64,000 nt of DNA from Bacillota bacterium (GCA_003149915.1 QAMK01000031.1:33317-97316); one strand, 5' to 3'; counted from the first letter of the stretch, positions 9,092 through 18,510 are shown. A program made the numbers and translations. The notes: generated by a model from the sequence alone, not told the origin.

Positions 9092-9868
9092 TTACGCATG
9101 AGTAAGTTCTTTGTGATACTCTAGTCGAAGTTTATCTGCGACAGTTACTATGAATTCAGAATTCGTCGGTTTGGCCTTATCGATATCGACACTATGACCG
9201 AATATCTCTTCCATCAAATCCCAACTGCCACGATTCCAACTGACCTCGATAGCATGGCGAATCGCCCGTTCTACACGAGATACTGTGGTATCGAACTTTT
9301 CTGCTAACATCGGATATAACTCTTTGGTAATGCCACCAATCACCGATGGATCTTTATAAATAATAGAAATCCCTTCTCTAATATACTGATATCCCTTTAT
9401 ATGAGATGGAACTCCTAATTCATGTAAAATTTTCGTAATCGAAATATCTAAGTTATTTTGATATAAATCGATACTCTTTTGATTGAATGTATTGTTTGCC
9501 GTACATTCTAAAACTCTTCTTGCCAGTTCATCTAACTCGAACGGTTTTAAGATGAAATAATGAATCCCTAATTCTGAGACCTTTCGAATCATCTCTTGGG
9601 TATTGTAAGACGTAAGTACAATGACTTTCTTATGAATTCCCTTTTTCTGCATTTCTTCTAAGACGGATACACCATCCTTCTTAGGCATAATCAAATCCAA
9701 AATAATGACATCGTAACGATCCATCTCGGACTCGATTAAATGTAATCCTTCTACTCCATCATACGCTTCAAGCACTACATCAATCTTAGCGTGACTTCTA
9801 AAATACTCCTTGACCATACGAACAAGTGCAACGTTGTCGTCGATCATTAAGACTCTAGCCTTTTCCAT
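9092..9868 (-). CDS. spo0A: sporulation master response regulator Spo0A
   Basis: A 258-residue protein with an N-terminal receiver domain (DD at 10-11, phospho-acceptor Asp58 in IILDLIMP, Lys in FILKPFE) and a C-terminal Spo0A DNA-binding domain. The latter contains GYQYIREGI and the near-invariant [20 protein letters not shown] recognition region. It turns phosphorelay input into entry to sporulation by binding 0A boxes. Length is close to the usual 260-270. Its presence says the organism is, or recently was, a spore former, in line with spoIIQ and spoIIID at the far end of the window. A 0A box lies upstream, so autoregulation is likely. Confidence 0.97.
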   Translation of the reverse strand: MEKARVLMIDDNVALVRMVKEYFRSHAKIDVVLEAYDGVEGLHLIESEMDRYDVIILDLIMPKKDGVSVLEEMQKKGIHKKVIVLTSYNTQEMIRKVSELGIHYFILKPFELDELARRVLECTANNTFNQKSIDLYQNNLDISITKILHELGVPSHIKGYQYIREGISIIYKDPSVIGGITKELYPMLAEKFDTTVSRVERAIRHAIEVSWNRGSWDLMEEIFGHSVDIDKAKPTNSEFIVTVADKLRLEYHKELTHA

Positions 9869-9948
9869 ATTTTATCCTTTCTTACTACACGCAAGTATAA
9901 TTATAAACTAAATTTCTACATAAATAAACAGTTATTTTTATCTAAATT

Positions 9949-9955
9949 TGTCGAA
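9949..9955 (+). promoter_or_regulatory. 0A-box-like site upstream of spo0A
   Basis: TGTCGAA on the plus strand (TTCGACA on the spo0A strand) is an exact match to the core Spo0A box. It lies about 80 bases before the spo0A start codon and upstream of a TATAAT-like -10. Autoregulation through 0A boxes is known for Bacillus spo0A; here it is inferred. Confidence 0.5.
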
Positions 9956-9970
9956 CCCAGATTTTTAGGC

Positions 9971-9999
9971 AAAAAAAACTACACGACAATCTCGTGTAG
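9971..9999 (-). terminator. terminator of the glycolytic unit (after the 58-aa peptide gene)
   Basis: On the minus strand CTACACGA (9992-9999) pairs with TCGTGTAG (9979-9986), followed by eight T (9971-9978). It lies 17 bases past the small gene at 10017. Confidence 0.85.
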
Positions 10000-10016
10000 A
10001 ATTGTGCATTTATTAC

Positions 10017-10193
10017 TTATCCATTCTTGTTTAAAGAATTCATGCCTGCTACGAAAAGAAGCAAAAGTCCTAAAAACAAACAAGCCCAGAAAATAGGAGA
10101 ATCCTGATTATCTATGATGAAGTTGTGTAAGTCTTCTCCAAGATCTTGAATCGTTTTCATCAAATCGAAGTCTAATACAAACCAAGGCAACAT
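10017..10193 (-). CDS. 58-residue single-pass membrane peptide, unknown function
   Basis: A short gene whose ATG directly follows the tpiA stop codon (TAA then ATG), with GGAGGT eight bases upstream inside the tpiA end. The product begins MLPWFVLDFDLMKTI and has an amphipathic acidic segment. A strongly hydrophobic stretch (FWACLFLGLLLLFVAGM, residues 35-51) and a short tail NSLNKNG follow. The terminator 17 bases downstream supports a real transcript. It is co-transcribed with tpiA and I do not recognise it. Confidence 0.65.
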   Translation of the reverse strand: MLPWFVLDFDLMKTIQDLGEDLHNFIIDNQDSPIFWACLFLGLLLLFVAGMNSLNKNG

Positions 10194-10913
10194 TTAACGT
10201 ACCTCCTTTAACATTTCTTCTATCTTTTTAGGGTCTAAACTAGCACCACCTATTAAATATCCATCGATATTAGGAACTACTTCCAAAGAAGCAATATTAG
10301 AAGGATTGACACTTCCACCATATAAAACTGGTAAATCGACATGATAATGAGTAGAAACAAACTCTTTGATATTGGATACTGTCTCTTCAATATCTTCATT
10401 CCTTGCAACCTTGCCTGTACCAATCGCCCAAACTGGTTCATAAGCAAGTATGATAGATTGTAAGTTACTGGTATCAAATGAAGAGAATACACCTTCAATC
10501 TGAGAGGCTAAAACATCGTTTGTTTTTCCTTGTTCTCTTTCCGTTTCTGTTTCACCAATACAGAAAATCGGGCGGATATTTGTTTGCAGTAACAACTCTA
10601 TCTTCTGAATGAAATCAGCATCGGTCTCTTTCATAATTTGACGTCTTTCCGAATGCGCGACGATCGTATACGTAACACCCAAAGAAGAAAGTTGCAAAGC
10701 AGATACTTCACCCGTCAATGCTCCGTATGCTCGAAAAGCAACATTTTGACTTCCTACTCCATAAGAGGCATCTTTAAATAATGGCAAATACGGAAAACTC
10801 GGAACGACAACAAAATGAACGTTAGAAATATCCAATTTCTGAATCTGTTCTTTATACGTTAATATTTCTGGATACGACAAATTCATTTTGTGATTTAAAA
10901 CAAAATATTTCAT
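10194..10913 (-). CDS. tpiA: triosephosphate isomerase
   Basis: A 239-residue TIM-barrel enzyme interconverting dihydroxyacetone phosphate and glyceraldehyde 3-phosphate. Catalytic residues are visible: Lys in NHKMN, His in VAHSERR and Glu in YEPVWAIGTGK, with the phosphate-binding GGSVNP and IGGASL loops at the C-terminus. It is about ten residues shorter than the usual 250. The start is preceded by AAGGAGAGAG. It sits downstream of pgk and gapA in the same direction, so this looks like one glycolytic transcript with lipid-related genes inserted. Confidence 0.97.
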   Translation of the reverse strand: MKYFVLNHKMNLSYPEILTYKEQIQKLDISNVHFVVVPSFPYLPLFKDASYGVGSQNVAFRAYGALTGEVSALQLSSLGVTYTIVAHSERRQIMKETDADFIQKIELLLQTNIRPIFCIGETETEREQGKTNDVLASQIEGVFSSFDTSNLQSIILAYEPVWAIGTGKVARNEDIEETVSNIKEFVSTHYHVDLPVLYGGSVNPSNIASLEVVPNIDGYLIGGASLDPKKIEEMLKEVR

Positions 10914-10914
10914 C

Positions 10915-12144
10915 TCAACTCTCTCCTTTAATTCGATCGATTAAACGCCTAAAAAATCCTTTTTTCTTATTCTTATTTTTCTCATGAATGGCATACCGAT
11001 ATACATCTAAAACCGATTCAGCATAATGTTTGGAACTAAACGAATCCGCTTTAATTCGAGCTTGTTTAGACATTCTCTTTAATTCTGTCTCATCTTGATA
11101 CAACTTTTCTAACCCTTGGTAGCATTCCTCTTCTGTATGGAAAATAATTCCATCTAAACCATCATCGACAACATTCTTAAACGATTCATCCTCAATACAT
11201 AAGGCTGGTAGAGAAGATGCCATCGCTTCGATAACAGTAAGTCCTTGCGTTTCAGACTGAGATGCCGTAGCAAATAAAGTTGCCATATGATAATACGTTG
11301 GAATATCTGAGTAAGCAACTTTACCGGTAAAGATAACCGCATCCGAAATACCTAATTCATTTGCTAAATCTTTATATTCTTGCTCATCCGGTCCACCACC
11401 GACAATTAAAAAGCGGAAATTTTTATGATGATCATACATCTTTTTAGCAACTCGAATTAAAAATTCGATGTTTTTCTCGGCCGCAAGTCTTCCTACAAAA
11501 ATTAGTACAAAATCTTTCTTATCAATGTGATATTGACGCCTCAATGCCGCCACTTTCTTGGTATCGGCATTTTCTAGATAAAACCGTTCGACTTCCAAAC
11601 CAGTTGGAACGATGTGCACGCTTCTCTCAACTTGATATTTTTGTTTAAACAAATCGTACGCTTTCTTGGTCGGCACAATCAGTTCAGTCGCAGTCTTATC
11701 ACAATAGAAAAGCGTCAACTGTTCGACAATCTTCTTAGCACTCTTATCGAAGTGTCCATGCGTAATGTAATGCGTATAATCTTCGTACATCGTGTGATAC
11801 GTATGAACGAGCGGAATATTGAACTGTTTGGCAATAATTCTAGCAAACGTTCCAACGCCAAACTCCGTATGAGTATGAATGACATCTAAGTGCCAGTCTT
11901 TAATCACTTGAACTGCTTTTAACGGATAAATTCCCGTCAAACGATAATCGTATATTCCGATTGGAATCCCAGGAATTCTCAAAACCCGATCATCGCTATC
12001 GTTATAATGTAAAGCATCATCGTTTACTGTAACGACATATACCGTATGCCCTAACTTTTCTAAGGCATCACGAAGCATCAATACGCTAGTAGAAACCCCA
12101 TTGATATAAGGTGGATAGGTATCTGTAAAAAGTCCAATTCTCAT
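10915..12144 (-). CDS. GT4-family glycosyltransferase, probably diacylglycerol glucosyltransferase-like
   Basis: A 409-residue GT-B enzyme. It begins MRIGLFTDTYPPYINGVSTS, the acceptor-side motif shared with bacterial 1,2-diacylglycerol 3-glucosyltransferases. The donor-side motif TASQSETQGLTVIEAMASSLPAL contains the EX7E pattern. The start was moved to 12144 because this ATG overlaps the upstream stop (ATGA) and has GGAAAGGAG before it. It is translationally coupled to the UPF0104 gene. The pairing suggests membrane glycolipid synthesis and possibly transport. The exact sugar and acceptor cannot be read from the sequence. Confidence 0.75.
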   Translation of the reverse strand: MRIGLFTDTYPPYINGVSTSVLMLRDALEKLGHTVYVVTVNDDALHYNDSDDRVLRIPGIPIGIYDYRLTGIYPLKAVQVIKDWHLDVIHTHTEFGVGTFARIIAKQFNIPLVHTYHTMYEDYTHYITHGHFDKSAKKIVEQLTLFYCDKTATELIVPTKKAYDLFKQKYQVERSVHIVPTGLEVERFYLENADTKKVAALRRQYHIDKKDFVLIFVGRLAAEKNIEFLIRVAKKMYDHHKNFRFLIVGGGPDEQEYKDLANELGISDAVIFTGKVAYSDIPTYYHMATLFATASQSETQGLTVIEAMASSLPALCIEDESFKNVVDDGLDGIIFHTEEECYQGLEKLYQDETELKRMSKQARIKADSFSSKHYAESVLDVYRYAIHEKNKNKKKGFFRRLIDRIKGES

Positions 12145-13148
12145 GAAGCATCTCCTTTCCGAATACCGAACAACACGCCTCCTACAATCATCGGTAGGTA
12201 ATACGTAGTAAGTCTCCAAATAAGAAGTGACGCAGATACGAAAGTCGCAGGAGCAAAGTTTCCTACAAACTGAGAATATCCAAATTCAATTCCACCTGAT
12301 CCACCAGGAATCGGAACAAATGCTCCAATAATCATCGTATAAGCAGAAGAAACAACGGCTTCCAATGCATTCATACTCTCAAAGTCATGCATCGCATAAA
12401 ACGTGAAAAGAGGAATGACATATAGTAAGAACAAACCGATAAATTGATAGACAAATCCAAGTGCCGCATTCTTTTTATTTTTACTGATAAAGACCGTTCC
12501 CTCATGAAAGTCCGCTAACTTCTCTTCCCAATTCTGTTTTATTTTTTGTTTATCCTTAATCAAATGACAAAAGCTTAGAAAAGAAATGATGTGACGAACC
12601 ATAAATGCAGTAAACTTTCTAGCATAACAGATAATCAGTAATCCAATCATGACAGCAGTATTCAAAATAAAACCAATCAAAATCAAATTACTCAAAATCG
12701 GATTGTTAGGAAACAAATTCAGTGATAGATTCACAAATAAGGCGATGAGTCCTAACAAGACAAGTGCCGCTTGATACAAAATGAAATTCATCATGATGAT
12801 GTTCGTTCCTTTTGTCATTCGGACACCATCTTCTTTTAAAAGCAACACCTGCATCGGTTGACCACCGGTGGAAAACGGTGTAATCCCGTTAAAAAACGCT
12901 GTCATCGTTTCTAATTTAAATGCTTTTTTTACAGAATAAGAAAATTTATATCCAGTAATCACTTCCCGTAATCCCAAAGAACGGAAAAACAAACTGGCAG
13001 CCATCGTTAAAAATCCAACCACAACCCACAATGGATTGACATTTTTTAAAATATCGACAATCGCATTAAAATCATCTTTTACAACGAAAAATAGAACGAC
13101 GAAGGTTATAAGTAATAATAGTATGCTGTTCTTTTTTAATCCCTTCAT
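12141..13148 (-). CDS. UPF0104 / LPG-synthase-TM type integral membrane protein
   Basis: A 335-residue polytopic protein with about eight hydrophobic segments, the STGGQPMQVLLLKEDG motif in the first third and FVPIPGGSGGIEFGY in the last third. These are hallmarks of the YbhN/lysylphosphatidylglycerol-synthase membrane domain. It lacks the soluble aminoacyl-transferase domain of full MprF, so it is not an MprF. Related stand-alone proteins have been linked to lipid translocation or glycolipid processing. I chose the ATG at 13146-13148, nine bases after AAAGGTG. It is coupled to the downstream glycosyltransferase by a four-base overlap. Confidence 0.8.
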   Translation of the reverse strand: MKGLKKNSILLLLITFVVLFFVVKDDFNAIVDILKNVNPLWVVVGFLTMAASLFFRSLGLREVITGYKFSYSVKKAFKLETMTAFFNGITPFSTGGQPMQVLLLKEDGVRMTKGTNIIMMNFILYQAALVLLGLIALFVNLSLNLFPNNPILSNLILIGFILNTAVMIGLLIICYARKFTAFMVRHIISFLSFCHLIKDKQKIKQNWEEKLADFHEGTVFISKNKKNAALGFVYQFIGLFLLYVIPLFTFYAMHDFESMNALEAVVSSAYTMIIGAFVPIPGGSGGIEFGYSQFVGNFAPATFVSASLLIWRLTTYYLPMIVGGVLFGIRKGDAS

Positions 13149-13162
13149 AGTATATCTCACCT

Positions 13163-14344
13163 TTATTTTTCTTGAATAATAGCAATTCCTGGAAGTTCTT
13201 TTCCTTCTAAGAATTCAAGAGTTGCACCTCCACCTGTTGAAGCATGAGATACTTTATCTTTGAACCCAAGTTCGCTAGCAGCAGCCACAATATCGCCACC
13301 ACCTAAAACAGAATGAATCGAAGAATTTGCAACGGCATTTAATAATTCATTCGTACCCTTTTGATATTCTTCCATTTCGTAAACGCCAAGAGGGCCATTC
13401 CAAAATACCGTCTTCGCATTGACTAAAACTTCTTTCATCATAGCAATTGTTTCTGGTCCGATGTCCATTGCCATTTCATCGGCACCGATCTCACTCACCT
13501 TACAAATATGATGTGGCGTCTCTTCACTAAATTCAGTCGTAACATTGACATCGACTGGTAAAACCAACTTATCTCCATAAGTAGCAATCATTTTCTGACA
13601 GAATTCCAAAGAATCTTCCTCTAATAAAGATTTACCGATATCGATTCCCTTTGCTTTTAAGAAAGTGAATGCCATTCCGCCACCAATCATAATTTTATCT
13701 GCAATCGGTGCTAAGTTTTCAATAACTTTAATCTTATCACTAACTTTTGCACCACCCATAATGATAACATAAGGACGTTCTGGATTTTTCAAAGAGTCCA
13801 AATGATTCAACTCTTTTTCGATTAAGAAACCGATTCCATTTGGCAAATGACTAGCAATACCAACATTAGAAGCATGAGCACGATGAGCAGTACCGAATGC
13901 ATCGTTAATGTAGATATCTCCTAAACTAGCCCAAAATGCACCAAGTTCTGGATCATTAGAACTTTCTTTTTTACCATTCAAATCTTCATAGCGAGTATTT
14001 TGCATCAACAATACTTCGCCATCTTTTAATCCATCCACAGCATCTTTTAATTCTGATCCGGAAGTTGCTTTACAAAACAATACCTTCTGATTTAACAAAT
14101 TACTAAGTCTCTGTGCTACAGGAAATAAATCGTTCTTAACTAAATCTTTTTCTTCTTTTACACGTCCCAAATGAGACATTAAAATCACTTTAGCAGATTC
14201 GTTGATTGCATACTCTATCGTAGGCAATGCTGCTTGAATTCTCGTATCATCCGTAATCTTTCCATCTTTCATTGGAACATTAAAATCACAACGTATAATA
14301 ACACGTTTGCCATGTAAATCATAATCTTTAATGGTCTTTTTCAT
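13163..14344 (-). CDS. pgk: phosphoglycerate kinase
   Basis: A 393-residue enzyme making ATP and 3-phosphoglycerate from 1,3-bisphosphoglycerate. The N-domain substrate motifs are present (VIIRCDFNVP, MSHLGR, NDAFGTAHRAHAS). So are the C-domain nucleotide motifs (YVIIMGGAKVSDKI, FWNGPLGVYE and STGGGATLEFLEGKELPGI). I chose the ATG at 14342-14344, with AGAGGTGG upstream; the GTG three codons earlier is part of that site. It lies 15 bases upstream of the UPF0104 gene. Confidence 0.98.
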   Translation of the reverse strand: MKKTIKDYDLHGKRVIIRCDFNVPMKDGKITDDTRIQAALPTIEYAINESAKVILMSHLGRVKEEKDLVKNDLFPVAQRLSNLLNQKVLFCKATSGSELKDAVDGLKDGEVLLMQNTRYEDLNGKKESSNDPELGAFWASLGDIYINDAFGTAHRAHASNVGIASHLPNGIGFLIEKELNHLDSLKNPERPYVIIMGGAKVSDKIKVIENLAPIADKIMIGGGMAFTFLKAKGIDIGKSLLEEDSLEFCQKMIATYGDKLVLPVDVNVTTEFSEETPHHICKVSEIGADEMAMDIGPETIAMMKEVLVNAKTVFWNGPLGVYEMEEYQKGTNELLNAVANSSIHSVLGGGDIVAAASELGFKDKVSHASTGGGATLEFLEGKELPGIAIIQEK

Positions 14345-14367
14345 AGATTCCACCTCTTTCTATTCTC

Positions 14368-14781
14368 TTATAAATTCACTTTTAAAAACATTCGTGCTTT
14401 TGTCTTAACATCTGGGAAAATTGGAATTCGATCCAACTCTTCCAAACTAAACCAATCGATATCGAAACTAGCATCACTGTTCTTTAACTCTTGATTTGGT
14501 TCAGTAGGAACTGCTAAATATTGGTAATCGATTAAATTTCCTACAAAGTTATTATATTCTTCTACAATGAACGGTTTTCCTGTAACTAATTTTACATGAA
14601 TGCCCGTTTCTTCGAAAGCTTTTCGTACAGCCCCTTCTTCTGGTGTTTCACCCTCTTGTAGGTGTCCGCCTGGCTGAACCCAGTTTTGAAACTTTTTATG
14701 ATAGATTAACAAGATTTTTTGATTGGCCTCATCAATGATAAAAGTAGATGCACAATATTCTGTTTTCTTTTCTGTACTCAT
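14368..14781 (-). CDS. Nudix hydrolase
   Basis: A 137-residue Nudix fold protein. The box reads GHLQEGETPEEGAVRKAFEETGI. This matches GX5EX7REUXEEXGU except that the first Glu of REUXEE is Lys; the two metal-binding Glu of the EE pair are kept. It would hydrolyse a nucleoside diphosphate linked to another moiety, substrate unknown. The start was set to 14781 because GGGAGG lies just upstream; the longer frame translates the binding site. It lies between gapA and pgk, possibly a housecleaning enzyme in the glycolytic transcript. Confidence 0.88.
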   Translation of the reverse strand: MSTEKKTEYCASTFIIDEANQKILLIYHKKFQNWVQPGGHLQEGETPEEGAVRKAFEETGIHVKLVTGKPFIVEEYNNFVGNLIDYQYLAVPTEPNQELKNSDASFDIDWFSLEELDRIPIFPDVKTKARMFLKVNL

Positions 14782-14810
14782 AAATCCTCCCACTATTATG
14801 AAAAAAAGCG

Positions 14811-15824
14811 CTATGCGCCTTTCTTCTTTGCTAAATACTTAGCGGTTCTTACCATTTGATTTGAATAACCCATTTCATTATCATACCAAGCGACAACTTT
14901 TACTAATTGTTCACCATCGGTATCTAAAACTTCCGTCAACAATCCATCTACAGTTGCTCCACAAGTAGAACCGATAACGTCACTAGATACAATTGGATCC
15001 ATTGTAAATACTAATGTCTCATCTGTATTAACTTTGAATGCTTCGTTGATTTCTTCAACAGTTGTCTTCTTTTCAAGTTCAAGCGTCAAATCGACAACTG
15101 ATCCATCAGAAACTGGAACACGCATTGCAGAACCTTTCATCTTTCCATCTAACTGTGGTAATACTTTACCAATAGCTGTTGCAGCACCGGTAGAAGAAGG
15201 AACGATGTTGGCACAAGCGGCACGTCCACGACGCGCTTTGATTCCTTTCTTATGAGGAACATCTAACGTTGCTTGATCATTCGTATAAGCATGAACTGTC
15301 GTCATATAACCACGTTTTACTTTGAAATAGTAATCCAAAACACGTAGTACTGGTGCTAGACAGTTCGTCGTACAACTAGCAGCAGAAATTACTTGTTCAC
15401 TACCATCTAGTTGATCATGGTTAACGTTATAAACGATTGTCTTAACGTCTCCTTTTGCTGGAGCAGAAATGACAACTGCTTTGGCACCAGCATTGATATG
15501 AGCCATGGCTTTGTCCTTATCCGTAAATTTACCAGTACATTCCATGACGATATCGACACCTAAATCACCCCAAGGAAGTGCAGAAGGGTCTGTCTCAGAA
15601 TAAACTTTTACATGACGTCCTCCATCGACCAAATCATTTCCATCAAAGGAAATATCTCCTAGTTTGTATGTACGATGATTCGTATCATACTTAAGTAAAT
15701 AAGCAAGTTGTTCAGCATCTGTCAAATCATTAATGGCTACTACTTCCATCTCTGGATCTTGATCCATAATACGATAAACCAAACGTCCAATACGACCAAA
15801 TCCATTGATTGCTACTTTTATCAT
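14811..15824 (-). CDS. gapA: glyceraldehyde-3-phosphate dehydrogenase, type I
   Basis: A 337-residue GAPDH. It begins MIKVAINGFGRIGR (NAD-binding fold) and has the active-site ASCTTNCLAPV and the conserved GRAACANIVPSSTGAA and SWYDNE-like AWYDNEMGYS segments. The INDLTD stretch after the second strand points to NAD preference. I chose the ATG at 15822-15824 after GGAGATGATTAT; a longer frame would overlap the promoter. It is the first gene of a unit with nudix, pgk, the lipid genes, tpiA and the membrane peptide. Confidence 0.98.
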   Translation of the reverse strand: MIKVAINGFGRIGRLVYRIMDQDPEMEVVAINDLTDAEQLAYLLKYDTNHRTYKLGDISFDGNDLVDGGRHVKVYSETDPSALPWGDLGVDIVMECTGKFTDKDKAMAHINAGAKAVVISAPAKGDVKTIVYNVNHDQLDGSEQVISAASCTTNCLAPVLRVLDYYFKVKRGYMTTVHAYTNDQATLDVPHKKGIKARRGRAACANIVPSSTGAATAIGKVLPQLDGKMKGSAMRVPVSDGSVVDLTLELEKKTTVEEINEAFKVNTDETLVFTMDPIVSSDVIGSTCGATVDGLLTEVLDTDGEQLVKVVAWYDNEMGYSNQMVRTAKYLAKKKGA

Positions 15825-15843
15825 ATAATCATCTCCTAGTATC

Positions 15844-15872
15844 ATTATATATTCTTTTATTTTTGAGTTCAA
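15844..15872 (-). promoter_or_regulatory. SigA-type promoter of the gapA unit
   Basis: On the minus strand, TTGAAC (15867-15872) and TATAAT (15844-15849) are 17 bases apart. The -10 is 19 bases before the gapA start codon, which fixes the start at 15824. Confidence 0.8.
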
Positions 15873-15885
15873 GTTTTTTAAAAAA

Positions 15886-15912
15886 AGAAAAAAGGACTTT
15901 ACAGCCCTTTTA
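15886..15912 (-). terminator. terminator after the DUF4116-type gene
   Basis: On the minus strand AAAGGGCT (15903-15910) pairs with AGTCCTTT (15891-15898) through one G-U pair, followed by a T-rich run. It separates the repeat-protein gene from the gapA promoter. Confidence 0.65.
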
Positions 15913-15982
15913 AAGCAAAAATATAAACTTCAATTACTAACAGAAACCACATTCATAAATTTTATACAGTATCATCATCACA

Positions 15983-18421
15983 TTACTTTGCTTTAGAGGA
16001 ATGATTCGTTTCTTCACTCATTCCTCCATTTGTATTTTTTAATCCGTTAACCATATCTGCAACAATTTTTTCAACAAGTACTTCCTTATTGAATGCATTA
16101 GGTACTGCTGGATTAGTAGATAAGGATGCTTGCTCGGTCTTAGCCTTTTCTCGCTTCTCCTTTTCTTGAACAATGGCATTTCGGATATCGACATCATCTT
16201 TCCATTCTTCACCTAAATAAACATCTGGATTTACTTGAATTGCTTGCAAAACAAATTGCTTATCTTGTTTTAATGTAGGATCCGCATCTATCATGACATA
16301 TTCACATGCTTTGATAGCTTCAAGCATGAATTCTGGATTCTTTCTTAACTCAGCACTGGCGCTTCGAAGAGGAGTGCCGGAATCTTCAATTTCATTTCTT
16401 AATTCGTTAAAATCGGTTTGAGAATCTTTTCTATATTCATCAACCAGATTATTAAATGATTGAATTGCTGTCATAACAACCGCAGGATTATTTTTTACTT
16501 CAGCACCAGCATATTCCAAAACACTATAATTTTGTTGTACAGCCGTCATTACAAATTCAGGGTTAGATTTCAGTTCTTCACTAGCAAATGCAAAAGCAGC
16601 ACCATTTGGTTTTAAAGCCGCCATAACAATTTCGGGATTATTTTTTAAATTTTTACTGGCATACTGTAATGCAATACCATAACTTTTGGCTACGGCAAGC
16701 ATAACAATTTCTGGGTTATTTTTCAACTCGTCACTCGCAAATCGCAAAGCTAAACCATTTAGATTTACAACCTTCTTAACAAATTCGAAATTTGATTTTA
16801 TCTCATCACTTGCATATTGCAAAGCTTGGTGATACTGTTTTACGGCTGCCATAACAATTTTAGAATCAGATTTTAATTCTTCACTAGCATATTCCAAAGC
16901 AAGACCATTTTGTTTTACGGCTTCTAACATAAACTCTGGATTAGATTTCATTTCTTCGCCAGCATATTCCAAAACATTATAATTCAGTTTTACAGCCTCT
17001 AGCATAAACTCTGAATTGGATTTCAAATCTTCGCTAGCATATACCAAAGCAAAACCATTTTGTTTTATGGCCTCTAAAATGATTGTAGGATTAGACCTCA
17101 TCTCTTCACTAGCATATTCCAAAGCAAGACCATTTTGTTTTACGACTTCTAACATAAACTCTGGATTAGATTTCAATTCTTCACTTGCATATTCCAAAGC
17201 ATTGTAATTCTGTTTTACAGCTGCCATAACAACTTCAGGATTATTTTTCAACTCTCCACTAGCAGTTTTTAAAGCAACTTCTCTTAATTCATTTAATCTA
17301 GGGTCATTATGCCAACCACATCCCTCGACACTTCCATAAATAAACAACAAATCATCTTTCGTTAACAGTTCATGATTTTGGTATTTTTTATACATGGTCG
17401 TTAGCATTTTAGTGTCATGAAGACGTTTTTTATATTTATCTCGGTCAGCAAAATCTTGAATCTTCTCTTCGACAATCTCTTCAAAATTTGGTTCAATGTT
17501 TTGATCTTGTGCAATTCCTCTGATTTCACCAATTTGATTCTTTCCATCCATTCGAATTGCTAAACGTGGATTAGTCGCCTCTCCTTTTTCATCATATGTA
17601 TAGTAAACATAAAAGTCTCCTCCAGCAAGTTGTTTTTTACAAGTATCTTCTCCAGCCGTACACCAACCAGTATTTTTCCCTTGCAAAGACTCCCATAATG
17701 GATGGTAATCACTTCCCATATCGTACTTTTTCCAAACACCAGCCGTATTTGCATTAAACATGATTTTTTCTTTATGCTGTTTTAATAGAAGAGTATATAT
17801 TTTTTGAAAGTTTCCATTCTCCACTAATTGTTGAAAATTTTCTTCAACTTGTTCTTGATTGACACTTTGAACAATCATATCGATTACTTTAGCCAAAACC
17901 TCTTGATTTAAGTCTACAAATGGTGCAACCGTACTTTTATCTCTTCTTTTATATACCTCATTTTTATTATCATATGCGCCAATATTTAACATTCCCTGAA
18001 ATGCCCAATATTTTGCCCAAGTTGGAAAGAATCTTGCATCGTTACTACTTAAATAATCAATCCACTTATCTAAGGATGTTTTTTGATCCGTAAGAATTGT
18101 TTGAATATGTTGTTGTTTCAATCGTTCATTTAGATGAATTCCATATTGTTCAAAATACTGAGAATCTAAAAACTGCCAATATTTATCAGATATATTTTCT
18201 GGTTTGATTACATAATGGTCATAATAAAACTTCTTTAAAGATCGAATTCCTGTATCCGTCGGATGATTCATCACTTTTTCATGAACTCGTTCCAAGCGGT
18301 CTAAATACTTTTCAATTTTCTCGCTCGGTTTATCGCTAGGAGCTGCCGTATGCATGACAACATCACTCATATGCATATCTTTATAAAGACGATTTAAAAA
18401 TTCTGTTCCGCTTTTCTCCAT
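15983..18421 (-). CDS. large DUF4116-type 24-residue repeat protein
   Basis: An 812-residue protein in two parts. Residues 1-385 are non-repetitive and include NTGWCTAGEDTCKKQLAGGDFYVYY near 250. From about 390 to 740 it is built of some 13 copies of a 24-residue unit with consensus ELKSNPEFMLEAVKQNGLALEYAS, the pattern of DUF4116, likely a helical repeat solenoid. No signal peptide or membrane segment is seen. I chose the ATG at 18419-18421 after GGAGTG. The repeats are 72 bases at DNA level and similar enough for copy number to change. Function is unknown; such proteins are common in gut Bacillota and phage-like contexts. Confidence 0.7.
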   Translation of the reverse strand: MEKSGTEFLNRLYKDMHMSDVVMHTAAPSDKPSEKIEKYLDRLERVHEKVMNHPTDTGIRSLKKFYYDHYVIKPENISDKYWQFLDSQYFEQYGIHLNERLKQQHIQTILTDQKTSLDKWIDYLSSNDARFFPTWAKYWAFQGMLNIGAYDNKNEVYKRRDKSTVAPFVDLNQEVLAKVIDMIVQSVNQEQVEENFQQLVENGNFQKIYTLLLKQHKEKIMFNANTAGVWKKYDMGSDYHPLWESLQGKNTGWCTAGEDTCKKQLAGGDFYVYYTYDEKGEATNPRLAIRMDGKNQIGEIRGIAQDQNIEPNFEEIVEEKIQDFADRDKYKKRLHDTKMLTTMYKKYQNHELLTKDDLLFIYGSVEGCGWHNDPRLNELREVALKTASGELKNNPEVVMAAVKQNYNALEYASEELKSNPEFMLEVVKQNGLALEYASEEMRSNPTIILEAIKQNGFALVYASEDLKSNSEFMLEAVKLNYNVLEYAGEEMKSNPEFMLEAVKQNGLALEYASEELKSDSKIVMAAVKQYHQALQYASDEIKSNFEFVKKVVNLNGLALRFASDELKNNPEIVMLAVAKSYGIALQYASKNLKNNPEIVMAALKPNGAAFAFASEELKSNPEFVMTAVQQNYSVLEYAGAEVKNNPAVVMTAIQSFNNLVDEYRKDSQTDFNELRNEIEDSGTPLRSASAELRKNPEFMLEAIKACEYVMIDADPTLKQDKQFVLQAIQVNPDVYLGEEWKDDVDIRNAIVQEKEKREKAKTEQASLSTNPAVPNAFNKEVLVEKIVADMVNGLKNTNGGMSEETNHSSKAK

Positions 18422-18481
18422 ATCTAACACTCCAATCCATTTTAAGAATACCATAATTGCTTCTGAAAAGATATTTCATTT

Positions 18482-18510
18482 AAAAAATATCCACAATTTC
18501 TTGTGAATAT
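18482..18510 (-). terminator. terminator after the nucleoside kinase gene
   Basis: On the minus strand ATATTCACAA (18501-18510) pairs with TTGTGGATAT (18487-18496) around a GAAA loop, followed by six T. It lies about 40 bases beyond the kinase stop. Confidence 0.75.

Noticed and set aside
16280..17260. Evenly spaced 72-base repeats that could be taken for a CRISPR-like or satellite array.
   Set aside because: They are in-frame coding repeats of the DUF4116-type protein; no spacers and no cas genes.
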